A stretch of 31,311 nt of DNA from CAYMCJ01 sp964388985 (GCA_964388985.1 CAYMCJ010000004.1:1-31311); one strand, 5' to 3'. Counted from the stretch's first letter, positions 7,631-14,189 are shown. Notes: a model not told the origin generated them from the letters alone. Numbers and translations: made by a program.

Positions 7631-7986
7631 ATTTTATGATGTTCGCAGGCATCATCCGCGCCCGCTTTTTTAAGTCTATTGCTCTGCCACATAGCAAAAA
7701 TGTCTTTGACCGTTTTCGCCTGGCAAGTATAAACATCTATGCCCAACTCCGCGCATAAGCTGATTGCTCTCGGCCCGAGATCACGGCATAACAAAATATC
7801 AGCTCCGCGCTGTTTCATTAATTCAGGAGGCAATCCCTGCCCTCCCATGTGTTCGCTTGTATTTTTAATTACCTCAACAACTTCTCCTTTTTCATCCAGA
7901 AAAGTATAAGTTTGAGAGCGGCCAAAATGATCTGCTACTTGATCATCCAGTCCATTTTTACTGTTTGTGGGAATGACAATTTTCAT
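7627..7986 (-). CDS. NifX/NifB-family cluster-binding protein (copy 2)
   Basis: A 119-residue protein of the dinitrogenase iron-molybdenum cofactor family (NifX, VnfY, NafY and the C-terminus of NifB). The ribonuclease H-like fold is indicated by MKIVIPTNSKNGLDDQVADH, FGRSQTY, the GADILLCRDLGPRAI block and AELGIDVYTC. The C-terminal tail DDACEHHKI is Cys/His-rich and may bind metal. There are no nitrogenase genes here, so a nitrogenase role is unlikely; the family also carries Fe-S or Mo clusters in non-diazotrophs. It overlaps the MinD-type ATPase by four bases and follows a second, different NifX-like gene after 27 bases. Confidence 0.9.
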   Translation of the reverse strand: MKIVIPTNSKNGLDDQVADHFGRSQTYTFLDEKGEVVEVIKNTSEHMGGQGLPPELMKQRGADILLCRDLGPRAISLCAELGIDVYTCQAKTVKDIFAMWQSNRLKKAGADDACEHHKI

Positions 7987-8013
7987 ATATTCTTAAATTT
8001 TAGTTTATCCATA

Positions 8014-8337
8014 TTATTTTTTGTCAATAAATTTTTGCAAAATTTCTTTTACGGTGCCGGATCCTGTAAAAATATCAATATCAAACTGCTTTAAAACATC
8101 CAAAGCCCTCGGGCCGACATTTTTTGCAATAACAACACTTGCCCCTTTTTCAGCGATTAGTTTGGCGGCCGCCATACCGGCACCGTTTTGCTGGCCATCG
8201 CCCGTATTTTTTAAAATTTCCGTTCCCTTGATTCCGCCTTTTTCAATATCAACAATGATAAAATAAGGGCACCGCCCAAAAACCTCGGCGATATTATCAT
8301 CAAGGCTTTTTCCGATTGAGCTTATTGCTATTTTCAT
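8014..8337 (-). CDS. NifX/NifB-family cluster-binding protein (copy 1)
   Basis: A 107-residue NifX-type protein: MKIAISSIGKSLDDNIAEVF, GRCPYFIIVDIE, a GAGMAAAKLIAEKG helix and the ASVVIAKNVGPRALDVL block. It shares fold and core motifs with the next gene but differs enough in sequence that it is not a recent duplicate, and it lacks the Cys/His tail. C43 of the family-typical FGRCPYF segment could ligate a cluster. It lies 11 bases after the ferritin-like gene. As in many anaerobes, pairs of such proteins sit with a ferredoxin-bearing MinD-type ATPase, suggesting a small Fe-S or metal cofactor trafficking set; that role is inferred. Confidence 0.9.
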   Translation of the reverse strand: MKIAISSIGKSLDDNIAEVFGRCPYFIIVDIEKGGIKGTEILKNTGDGQQNGAGMAAAKLIAEKGASVVIAKNVGPRALDVLKQFDIDIFTGSGTVKEILQKFIDKK

Positions 8338-8348
8338 ATTGTTTTAAT

Positions 8349-8633
8349 TTATTCGCCAACCTCTTTTTTAACTTCTTCTTTACCAGCATCCAGCTCCGCG
8401 GCTTGTTCTTTGTCTCTATTTAATAACAAGGACTGAAACTCTCCCACGTGTGTTTTCTCTTCTTTGGCAATATCTAAAAGCATTTTCTTTATATTTTCAT
8501 CTTGCGCCATTGCGGCCATTTGTTCGTATAAATTTATAGCATCCAATTCCGCTATTACTCCGGCTCTCAATATTTCCATATCCAAATCAGTTTTATTGAT
8601 TTTCTCCAAATTTATTGGTATTTGTGACATCAT
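8349..8633 (-). CDS. Ferritin-like / half-ferritin protein (encapsulated-ferritin-like)
   Basis: A 94-residue two-helix protein. Candidate iron ligands are E29, E59 and H62 (E59-K-T-H62), with Y36 seven residues after the first Glu. This spacing (30 residues, then +3) matches, as I remember it, the E32/E62/H65 set of the encapsulated ferritin EncFtn, whose subunits dimerise to form a ferroxidase site. The charged tail (EEVKKEVGE) could be a targeting or flexible tail. Alternative reading: a minimal rubrerythrin-type domain. No encapsulin shell gene lies in the window. A role in oxidising and storing iron fits the flanking metal genes. An in-frame second Met makes the exact start uncertain by one codon. 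Confidence 0.82.
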   Translation of the reverse strand: MMSQIPINLEKINKTDLDMEILRAGVIAELDAINLYEQMAAMAQDENIKKMLLDIAKEEKTHVGEFQSLLLNRDKEQAAELDAGKEEVKKEVGE

Positions 8634-8710
8634 ACTATTGTTTTTTTATTAAATTAATTTACACCAAAATTATTCTCTATTAAATATTAATATAGAACGA
8701 TTTCGGTTAT

Positions 8711-8971
8711 TTATTTTTGACTCTTGAGTTCGGCTAAGCGAGCCTTGATATTCTTCAATTCTTCTTCCACTATCTCCGCCTCCCCTGAAAGCATTTCAAC
8801 TTCATCTTTTTTGGAAAGAGTCGGAGCCGGATAATATCCCAAAAATCTTCTCCAGCCCAATCCACGACCGCCTCCACGGCGACCATTAACCATACCGCCT
8901 CCGCAAGGACCTAATCCTCGGCCAGTTCCTTGGCCGTAGCCCAATGGGCCCGTACTATTTTGTCTAGGCAT
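8711..8971 (-). CDS. DUF5320 domain protein
   Basis: An 86-residue protein with the DUF5320 layout: a Gly/Arg-rich N-terminus (GPLGYGQGTGRGLGPCGGG at about residues 8-26), a middle with further GRR/GRG turns, and a C-terminal helix of about 35 residues with heptad-like spacing (VEEELKNIKARLAELKSQK). The family function is unknown. It typically sits next to NifX-like and MinD-type Fe-S ATPase genes, as here. It is the first gene of the metal operon and has a good promoter 60-90 bases upstream. The single Cys (C24) leaves little for metal binding. Confidence 0.85.
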   Translation of the reverse strand: MPRQNSTGPLGYGQGTGRGLGPCGGGMVNGRRGGGRGLGWRRFLGYYPAPTLSKKDEVEMLSGEAEIVEEELKNIKARLAELKSQK

Positions 8972-9206
8972 ATATTTATAATTAATCTTAATATTTTGGC
9001 AATTCGGCCTTTGTAATGTTGCCTATTATGAATATACACCCATAACCATATTAAGTCAAATATTTTCAAAAGGGGCATTCTCATCTCTTTTTATAATTGG
9101 CAAACAGAGACCGCGACTTCAATCCTTCTTCTTATTTCCATTTTTCTAATTTTTCGCAATGCGGACCATATATATAAAAAATAGTTAGGGCTAATTGAGC
9201 GTAAAC
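8972..9206. other. Intergenic region upstream of the metal operon
   Basis: No convincing ORF of useful length on either strand. It holds the metal operon promoter and its leader of about 54 bases; the rest (about 9060-9206) is AT-rich with a pyrimidine-rich stretch, and I see no further conserved structure in it. Confidence 0.6.
9031..9059 (-). promoter_or_regulatory. Sigma-70 promoter of the metal operon
   Basis: On the minus strand TTGACT, a 17-base spacer, then TATATT; predicted start near 9025. No separate operator palindrome is obvious, though DUF134 in the operon is a candidate regulator. Confidence 0.75.
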
Positions 9207-9235
9207 AAAAACAGCGACCGGATGTCGTTGTTTTT
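9207..9235. terminator. Strong bidirectional hairpin terminator
   Basis: AAAAACAGCGAC (9207-9218) pairs with GTCGTTGTTTTT (9224-9235): 12 bp with one G-T pair and a 5-base loop, with T runs after it on both strands. On the minus strand it would end the restriction-modification operon about 175 bases after its last stop; on the plus strand no recognised gene precedes it. Confidence 0.75.
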
Positions 9236-9262
9236 ATTTACAATTTTCCATGCACTCGGGTC

Positions 9263-9415
9263 ATGTCGATAAAAAATTGTCATGGCGGTGTGGGTTTCCG
9301 CAAGTTAGAACTTACGATAACCCAACTTAATCCTGTTATACGACAATTCCGTAAATTATATCAGAAAAATCCTGATTGGTTTGATGTACCTAAGTTTGCG
9401 ATTAAGGTTTACTAA
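9263..9415 (+). other. Unrecognised short ORF (50 codons) over a nested inverted repeat
   Basis: Reads from ATG 9263 to TAA 9413-9415, giving a basic 50-residue peptide that includes TITQLNPVIRQFRKLYQKNP and ends PDWFDVPKFAIKVY. The frame stays open upstream to 9185, so it may be the tail of a decayed gene. There is no Shine-Dalgarno before the ATG. It overlaps the last bases of the D12 methylase gene on the other strand. The same DNA carries nested inverted repeats: AATTGTC (9275-9281) with GACAATT (9342-9348), TGGGTT (9291-9296) with AACCCA (9319-9324), and AAGTT with AACTT in the centre. It could equally be a structured RNA or a mobile-element end. No family recognised. Confidence 0.35.
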
Positions 9416-10251
9416 ATAGGAACTCTGGCGACATTATCGGAAAAAATCAAAATTTCTTTACCCTGCTTTGCTTTAAAAGCGCTATGGTTTATCGTAAATT
9501 TATTTTTCTTAAATTTATCGTAAAGATTCTGAATATAGGAAACATCGTCATAAGTCATAACCCATTTTAGCGAAGATTTTTTGAGAAGCTTCAATAACTT
9601 TTTATGATCCTTATCAATATAGTGGTTTAGATATAAAGATCTTCCTTTTTGGTAATATGGCGGATCAAGAAAAATAAAATATCTGTTTTTACATTTATTT
9701 TTTTCCAACTGCTTCAAAAGCGCGATTCCGTCCAAATTTCTAACTGATATTTTATTTTTAAATTTTTTGATTTTTTTCAATCTTGAAACGATAGTATTTT
9801 TTGTGAAACGAGCTTGGACATTCCAAAAACCAGATTGTTCCATCCCGCCTATCGGCCCGCCTTCAATGATCCCTGAACGATTTGTTCTATTCAAAAATAA
9901 AGTGGCAAACGCCAATTCTTTGATTGATGATGACGGATTATTGTAAATTTCTTTTTGCTTTTTCCATTCTTCAATGTCAATATTCACTTTATTAATTTTA
10001 TTTATCAAAAAATCCGTATCGGCAACCGCAATTTTCCAAAATGCAAAAATAGCCTTATCCAAATCGTTAATGATAATTCTATCGACCTTGCCGGAAAACA
10101 ATAATTTCAAAGAAGCTCCCGCGCCACCTGCGTATGGTTCAACAAGAATAATTTTTTCATTTTCTGAAAAGTTTTTTTCTATTGCCGAGGTTAAAAAATT
10201 AGCTAATCTAGTTTTTCCACCCGGATATCTTAATGGTGAATAAAAACTCAT
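9412..10251 (-). CDS. D12-class DNA adenine methyltransferase (Dam/DpnM-like)
   Basis: A 279-residue alpha-class N6-adenine methyltransferase. It shows the N-terminal SPLRYPGGKTRL block, the SAM motif VEPYAGGAG (37-45), IINDLD (near 59-64), the FLNRTNRSGIIEGGPIGG region (119-136), and catalytic motif IV DPPY at 196-199. It transfers methyl from S-adenosylmethionine to adenine N6. In DpnII-type systems the partner enzyme modifies double-stranded GATC; the DpnA-like gene nearby makes GATC a reasonable guess here, but the specificity cannot be read directly. It is the last gene of the operon, two bases after the ParB-like gene. Length is normal. Confidence 0.9.
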   Translation of the reverse strand: MSFYSPLRYPGGKTRLANFLTSAIEKNFSENEKIILVEPYAGGAGASLKLLFSGKVDRIIINDLDKAIFAFWKIAVADTDFLINKINKVNIDIEEWKKQKEIYNNPSSSIKELAFATLFLNRTNRSGIIEGGPIGGMEQSGFWNVQARFTKNTIVSRLKKIKKFKNKISVRNLDGIALLKQLEKNKCKNRYFIFLDPPYYQKGRSLYLNHYIDKDHKKLLKLLKKSSLKWVMTYDDVSYIQNLYDKFKKNKFTINHSAFKAKQGKEILIFSDNVARVPI

Positions 10252-10253
10252 AG

Positions 10254-11669
10254 TTATATTTTTCTTATTATATCAAAAATTGGTCTACAAAAAGTTTTCC
10301 AAATTTCTCTAATCTTTGTTTCTGTTGGAGAATACGAAACATTATGAATATAAAAATCAAGATTATCTATAAAATCCTTCCGCTCCCCCATAATTTTATT
10401 TATTGCTTTTCTGTCTTGTGGATCAGTCACAATATTATTAGCTTCATCAAGCATAAATTTTAACATCTCTTTTAGTCCGGGAGACCAGTTAGGAACCAAA
10501 ATTTTGCCTTGTGATTTATAATGATTTTTCTGAGCATTAACAATCTTCGTTATTATTCCCTTATTTTTTAATTTGTCGTAAACCGCCAATTCTATAACCA
10601 CTCTTAAAGATACGGCCAGGATATTAATATTGTTGTCCTTTAACGGTTTGTTTTTATTTAGCTCTTTTAAAATATCTTTTACTCTACTAGCTCCTTTATA
10701 TAAACGATATTCATCCAGTACTACCCAGTCTGTTTTAGCCAATGAACCTTTCGTTGTATTTTTAATTTTGTTTTTTTCTTTATCCGTTTTTTTTATTTTT
10801 ACGCTTTTCGCAGAAAACTTTTTGGAGTCAATTTTTGAAAATACTTTTTCAGTTAACTCATCTTTAGTTGCTTGCGCTGATATTTTCTCATCCCCGATAA
10901 TATATGGAATTAATTGTTTTAATATTTTTTCGGACCGTTTTTTATCCTCGAATGTAACTATTCCTTCACTAGAGACATCGTAACCTAAAAGTTTTTTGCC
11001 ATTTTTGCTTATAATAAGCCTCTCAATAGCATTAAAACCAGCATCTCGCATTTTTATTTCAACAGCATTGTCTCCAATTTCTAATATCCATTCATAGAAA
11101 TAAAGTTTTGCGAGTTCGTTAGCAAATCTCCCCTTAGTCGTGCCGTATTCCTTTGCCGCTGATTCTATATTAAGTTCTCTATCATCAATTAAATTCTTGT
11201 ACATCCTTAATCTTTGCAATTGCTCCCAGGATTTAAGTAAACGATTAACATGAATATCCCAAATTTCTTTTTCCGCCTCTTTTCGGGAAGGAGCAATGGT
11301 TATCTTGATATTTTTAAGTCTTTGCTTATTAATCTTTTTGTTTAGTTCTTCCAGCTCTTTTTTGTCTTTGGCATTAGTAGCTAATTTGGGATTCAGCAGC
11401 AATTGACAAGCGGCCAGTCGTCTATTTCCATCCAAAACAATCAATTTACCATTTTCTTTACAAACAATTGCCACCGCACTACGGTGATAACCGTTATTTG
11501 CTATACTTTTTGCGATTCTCAAAACATCCTCTTTGTCCAAAAGGTAATTTCTAATTTGAGTGATGTCATTTTGATCTCTGACGTGTTTTGGAAATCTTGG
11601 ATTTTGTAAATCCAATTCCAATTTTTCAACATCAATGATATCATCTTTCCATTGTTTTCTTGTGCTCAT
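10254..11669 (-). CDS. ParB N-terminal domain protein associated with the RM genes
   Basis: A 471-residue protein. Residues about 10-100 form a ParB/Srx-like domain with the motif DGNRRLAA (from residue 80), equivalent to the GERRxRA nucleotide-binding box of ParB. A helical middle follows with a ParB-like DNA-binding arrangement (AAKEYGTTKGRFANELAKLY, about 157-176), then a Lys-rich linker and a C-terminal domain of about 160 residues I do not recognise (VSLRVVIELAVYDKLKNKG). Chromosomal ParB acts with ParA on parS, but this one lacks a neighbouring parA and sits between an endonuclease and a methylase gene, so a defence or specificity role is more likely. It could bind CTP, as ParB does. 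Function not established. Confidence 0.8.
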   Translation of the reverse strand: MSTRKQWKDDIIDVEKLELDLQNPRFPKHVRDQNDITQIRNYLLDKEDVLRIAKSIANNGYHRSAVAIVCKENGKLIVLDGNRRLAACQLLLNPKLATNAKDKKELEELNKKINKQRLKNIKITIAPSRKEAEKEIWDIHVNRLLKSWEQLQRLRMYKNLIDDRELNIESAAKEYGTTKGRFANELAKLYFYEWILEIGDNAVEIKMRDAGFNAIERLIISKNGKKLLGYDVSSEGIVTFEDKKRSEKILKQLIPYIIGDEKISAQATKDELTEKVFSKIDSKKFSAKSVKIKKTDKEKNKIKNTTKGSLAKTDWVVLDEYRLYKGASRVKDILKELNKNKPLKDNNINILAVSLRVVIELAVYDKLKNKGIITKIVNAQKNHYKSQGKILVPNWSPGLKEMLKFMLDEANNIVTDPQDRKAINKIMGERKDFIDNLDFYIHNVSYSPTETKIREIWKTFCRPIFDIIRKI

Positions 11670-11688
11670 ATAAATTTACTTTCTATAT

Positions 11689-12333
11689 TTATTCCCCAAT
11701 TTCAAATATTTTTTTAACTAATCCAGTCTTTGCATAAAAGGCTCGGGTAATTGGTCGGCGTTCGCCTGTTCGTGGATTAATTCCGCCAGTTCCTTTTGTT
11801 CTGGCTTGAATCCATTTTCCATCTTTACCAGTCAAACTTTCAAAACCCTGTTTAATTAGTTTTTCTCGTATAAAATCATAATCAGCTTTAATCCCCTTTA
11901 TCAAATCATCATCTTCTAAAAAATCTAAACTTTCCACTTCCAATAATTCTACCCTGGTTGCATTTTGACCATGCCACATAACCGCACAAAATACCATTGA
12001 CTTTAGTTTTTCCCAGCAATGACTTTCAAAAAAATTATGTTCCTTTAGCTCTTTTGGATTAATCATGGTAATAGCCATCGTTTCTTTCGGCACAAGTATA
12101 GCTTTCACTTTATGAAAACTAACAGATTTAAGCTCATAAGATAAGCCATTCGGTGCTTTTGATACATTATTTTCAAGTCCAGCTAACCTTTCTAAAACTA
12201 AACCTTTCCAGCCCTTATTTTGCTTACCTGTTTCAAAAGTGGTTATATTATATTCTTCAGCCAATTTTCTTAAATCTTGACCAATATATTTTTTTAGATT
12301 TTTTATAGCAGTCGCTCGAGTTACGATTTTCAT
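11689..12333 (-). CDS. Type II restriction endonuclease, MutH/Sau3AI-like PD-(D/E)XK
   Basis: A 214-residue protein. The core has GWKGLVLERLAG (E48), then YELKS with E67-x-K69, matching the E...D...ExK arrangement of MutH and Sau3AI. The C-terminus KWIQARTKG (about 173-181) with RAFYAKTG (about 197-204) is the pattern seen in MutH/Sau3AI-type enzymes. The Asp that normally precedes ExK is not obvious; the nearest position reads APN, so the metal site may use N62 or another residue, or cleavage may be weak. It is placed directly after a DpnA-like methylase, so the likely target is GATC or a related site. It is the cutting member of the system. A MvaI/BcnI-like enzyme is the alternative. Confidence 0.78.
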   Translation of the reverse strand: MKIVTRATAIKNLKKYIGQDLRKLAEEYNITTFETGKQNKGWKGLVLERLAGLENNVSKAPNGLSYELKSVSFHKVKAILVPKETMAITMINPKELKEHNFFESHCWEKLKSMVFCAVMWHGQNATRVELLEVESLDFLEDDDLIKGIKADYDFIREKLIKQGFESLTGKDGKWIQARTKGTGGINPRTGERRPITRAFYAKTGLVKKIFEIGE

Positions 12334-12336
12334 ATA

Positions 12337-13164
12337 TTATTTCTTGTTTTTAAGTAGTTCTTTAAACCTCTCAATAGATAAATCGAGGTATTTTTTTTCT
12401 GTATCAATCCCAATAAATTTTCTATCATTCAAAACACTTGCCAGCCCTGTCGTGGAAGAGCCAGTAAAAGGATCTAGAACAACATCATTTTTGTCAGTGC
12501 TGGCTAATACAATTCTAACTAATAAATCTATTGGTTTTTGGGTTGGGTGTTTGCCAAAATTTTTTTCTTGTTTTTTAGGCGGATAAATTGACCAAACGCT
12601 CCTCATTTGTAAATTTGGCTTTTTGATAAAATCTTCCGACCAGTCTCCATTTTTCATTAAATCGTAGTTAAACTTGTGTTTCCCTTTTTTATCTTTTCTC
12701 GCCCATATTAGAGTTTCGTGACTGGCGGTAAAAAAACGGCAACTTAAATTTGGTGAAGCGTTAGGTTTAAACCAAGCTATATCGTTGAGAATATGAAATT
12801 TATTTATTTGTAATGCAAAACCACACTGATAGATGGAATGATAAGTTCCCGAAATCCAAATTGTTCCGCCCGGTTTCAAAACCCTATAACAGGCTTTCGT
12901 CCATTCAAGATGAAATTCAAAATCTTTTTTTAGTCCATTACTTAAATCCCAATTACCTTTTTTTACACTGACCATCTTACCATTATGGCAGGTAAAAGAT
13001 CCTGATGACAAAAAGTAAGGCGGATCGGCGAAAATCATATCTACTGAATTTTCAGGTAACTGTTCTAAAATTTTTAAACTATCTTTTTTGTATAAAACAA
13101 AATTATCCTTAGTGAAGTAAGGCTTGTCTTTTACGCTGTTTAAAATTTTCTTTTGAGTCGCCAT
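12337..13164 (-). CDS. dpnA: DpnA-like beta-class DNA adenine methyltransferase
   Basis: A 275-residue methyltransferase with beta-class motif order: catalytic DPPYFLSSGS at 47-56, then the target region, then SAM motif I DPFTGSSTTG at 231-240. The blocks TIWISGTYHSIYQCGFALQ, SPNLSCRFFTASHETLIWAR and FGKHPTQKPIDLL closely recall the DpnA (M.DpnII-2) group, which methylates adenine in GATC, including single-stranded DNA. It is the first gene of the RM operon, so the methylase is made before the endonuclease. The promoter places the transcript start only about four bases before the ATG, with no Shine-Dalgarno: near leaderless. The endonuclease gene follows after three bases. Confidence 0.9.
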   Translation of the reverse strand: MATQKKILNSVKDKPYFTKDNFVLYKKDSLKILEQLPENSVDMIFADPPYFLSSGSFTCHNGKMVSVKKGNWDLSNGLKKDFEFHLEWTKACYRVLKPGGTIWISGTYHSIYQCGFALQINKFHILNDIAWFKPNASPNLSCRFFTASHETLIWARKDKKGKHKFNYDLMKNGDWSEDFIKKPNLQMRSVWSIYPPKKQEKNFGKHPTQKPIDLLVRIVLASTDKNDVVLDPFTGSSTTGLASVLNDRKFIGIDTEKKYLDLSIERFKELLKNKK

Positions 13165-13174
13165 ATTTACTGTT

Positions 13175-13203
13175 ATTATATCAAGGATATTGGGCTTTGT
13201 CTA
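13175..13203 (-). promoter_or_regulatory. Promoter of the restriction-modification operon
   Basis: Minus strand TAGACA, 17 bases, TATAAT. The predicted start (near 13168) is about four bases before the methylase ATG, so the mRNA would be almost leaderless. Confidence 0.75.
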
Positions 13204-13228
13204 ACCAAAAAACCAGCGTAAAACGCTG
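13204..13228 (-). terminator. Terminator after tRNA-Ser(GCU)
   Basis: CAGCGT and ACGCTG pair across AAA, followed on the minus strand by GGTTTTTTGG. It lies just after the tRNA and overlaps the start of the RM promoter region; a T run on the other side makes it potentially bidirectional. Confidence 0.8.
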
Positions 13229-13259
13229 ATTTTTTCTCGGTTCAAACATAGACATCTGG

Positions 13260-13346
13260 CGGAGAGGGAGGGATTCGAACCCTCGAGCCCCGTTAAGAAC
13301 TAACACCTTAGCAGGGTGCCCCTTTCAGCCACTCAGGCACCTCTCC
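13260..13346 (-). tRNA. tRNA-Ser(GCU)
   Basis: Minus strand class II cloverleaf: acceptor GGAGAGG with CCTCTCC, anticodon arm CACC-CTGCTAA-GGTG with anticodon GCT, long variable arm, T-loop TTCGAAT, discriminator G, no encoded CCA. It borders the RM island; no duplicate of its 3' end was found at the far side of the island. Confidence 0.95.
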
Positions 13347-13350
13347 ATAT

Positions 13351-13379
13351 TTTTGTGTTTTTGTGTTTTGTGCTATAAT
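13351..13379 (+). promoter_or_regulatory. Extended -10 promoter for the two-TM protein gene
   Basis: TGCTATAAT (13371-13379) is a perfect -10 with an extended TG; the -35 (TTTTGT) is weak. Predicted start about 13386, some 30 bases before the ATG at 13418. It interleaves with the opposing tRNA-Ser promoter. Confidence 0.65.
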
Positions 13380-13380
13380 T

Positions 13381-13409
13381 AATATATAAAAGATTAACAA
13401 TAATGTCAA
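13381..13409 (-). promoter_or_regulatory. Promoter of tRNA-Ser(GCU)
   Basis: Minus strand TTGACA, 17 bases, TATATT: near-consensus. The start falls about 30 bases before the tRNA 5' end. The site lies between the opposing -10 and the ATG at 13418, so the two promoters probably interfere. Confidence 0.8.
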
Positions 13410-13417
13410 TTTAATCT

Positions 13418-13918
13418 ATGCCTAAAAAACATATTAAAATAGATTATGGGAAAGAAATTATAAGCTGGAAAGTGCCTGAATATGAAAAGCATGAGAGAAG
13501 CAGAAACTGGTATATAATTATCACCGGCCTGGCTTTATTACTGCTAATATACTCCTTTTTTAGCGGAAACTTTCTTTTCGCCGTCATAATCATAATCGCG
13601 GCAGCGGTTATTATTATGCATGACGGCAACGAACCGATTTTAATAAAAGTGAGCTTGACTGATGAAGGCGTGGTGGTCGGCCGAAAATTTTATGATTATG
13701 ACGAATTTAAGGACTTTTCGGTTGTATATAAGCCCCGACAGGAAGTAAAAAACCTATATTTTGAATTTAAAAATGCAATTAAGCCCCGGCTGTCAATCCC
13801 TCTGGATAAACAAAACCCTTTACTAATCCGCGAAAATCTGCTAAAATACTTGCCAGAAGATTTAGACAGAACAGACCAGCCCTTATCGGAAGGATTAGCC
13901 AAACTATTTAAATTATAA
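13418..13918 (+). CDS. Two-TM membrane protein, function unknown
   Basis: A 166-residue protein: charged N-terminus (to about residue 28, with ISWKVPEYEKHERSRNWY), two adjacent hydrophobic helices (about 31-47 and 51-67) with a short turn, then a soluble C-terminal domain with alternating strands (EPILIKVSLTDEGVVVGRKF, FKDFSVVYKP) that resembles a bacterial PH-like domain. The type is frequent in Patescibacteria with no assigned role; both ends of the protein would face the cytoplasm. It is transcribed from its own promoter and followed by a perfect palindromic terminator. No Shine-Dalgarno is evident before the ATG. Confidence 0.8.
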   Translation: MPKKHIKIDYGKEIISWKVPEYEKHERSRNWYIIITGLALLLLIYSFFSGNFLFAVIIIIAAAVIIMHDGNEPILIKVSLTDEGVVVGRKFYDYDEFKDFSVVYKPRQEVKNLYFEFKNAIKPRLSIPLDKQNPLLIRENLLKYLPEDLDRTDQPLSEGLAKLFKL

Positions 13919-13940
13919 TTTTTTAAAAAAATATAGTGGA

Positions 13941-13969
13941 AGCGAGAAACCGGTTTCTCGCTTTTATTT
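13941..13969 (+). terminator. Terminator of the two-TM protein gene
   Basis: AGCGAGAAACC runs directly into its complement (22-base perfect palindrome, 13941-13962) followed by TTTATTTATT. It ends just before tRNA-Arg. Confidence 0.88.
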
Positions 13970-13972
13970 ATT

Positions 13973-14047
13973 GCACTCGTCGTTCAACGGATAGGACGCC
14001 GGCTTGCGGAGCCTGTAATGGAGGTTCGATTCCTCCCGAGTGCACCA
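13973..14047 (+). tRNA. tRNA-Arg(GCG)
   Basis: Cloverleaf: acceptor GCACTCG with CGAGTGC, D arm GTTC/GGAC, anticodon loop TTGCGGA (anticodon GCG), T arm GGAGG/CCTCC with TTCGATT, discriminator A and an encoded CCA (14045-14047). The anticodon stem CCGGC/GCCTG contains a C-U mismatch at positions 28-42. The GCG anticodon, rather than the usual ACG (read as inosine), is notable. It is the only one of the four tRNAs here with encoded CCA. Confidence 0.88.
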
Positions 14048-14084
14048 ACAATTATACCTAAAAAAATTTTAAACTCATTCACCC

Positions 14085-14113
14085 TTGACTTATTTATAAA
14101 AATAGTTTAATAT
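14085..14113 (+). promoter_or_regulatory. Promoter of the response regulator gene
   Basis: TTGACT, 17 bases, TAATAT. Predicted start near 14120, about 70 bases before the ATG at 14190, with a good Shine-Dalgarno (AAAGGAG) in the leader. Confidence 0.75.
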
Positions 14114-14189
14114 ATAAAATTACTCTTTTTACTGTTTTTAAAATACTTTGTTTTAACAATAAAAAACAACTAACAAAGGAGAAAACAAC

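Noticed and set aside
7627..8337. Recent tandem duplication of the NifX-like genes
   Set aside because: They share fold motifs but differ clearly in sequence and in tail; more likely two old family members.
9303..9350. Integron attC-like site
   Set aside because: Inverted segments exist but the core GTTRRRY/RYYYAAC arrangement with two extrahelical bases was not found, and no integrase is near.
9412..13164. GATC avoidance in the host window
   Set aside because: GATC is seen in many places by eye (for example near 3931, 4378, 4855 and 7927), so no obvious depletion; a proper count was not possible.
13260..13346. tRNA-Ser(GCU) as an integration site for the RM island
   Set aside because: No copy of the tRNA 3' end was found at the other boundary near 9200-9420, and no integrase gene is in the window.
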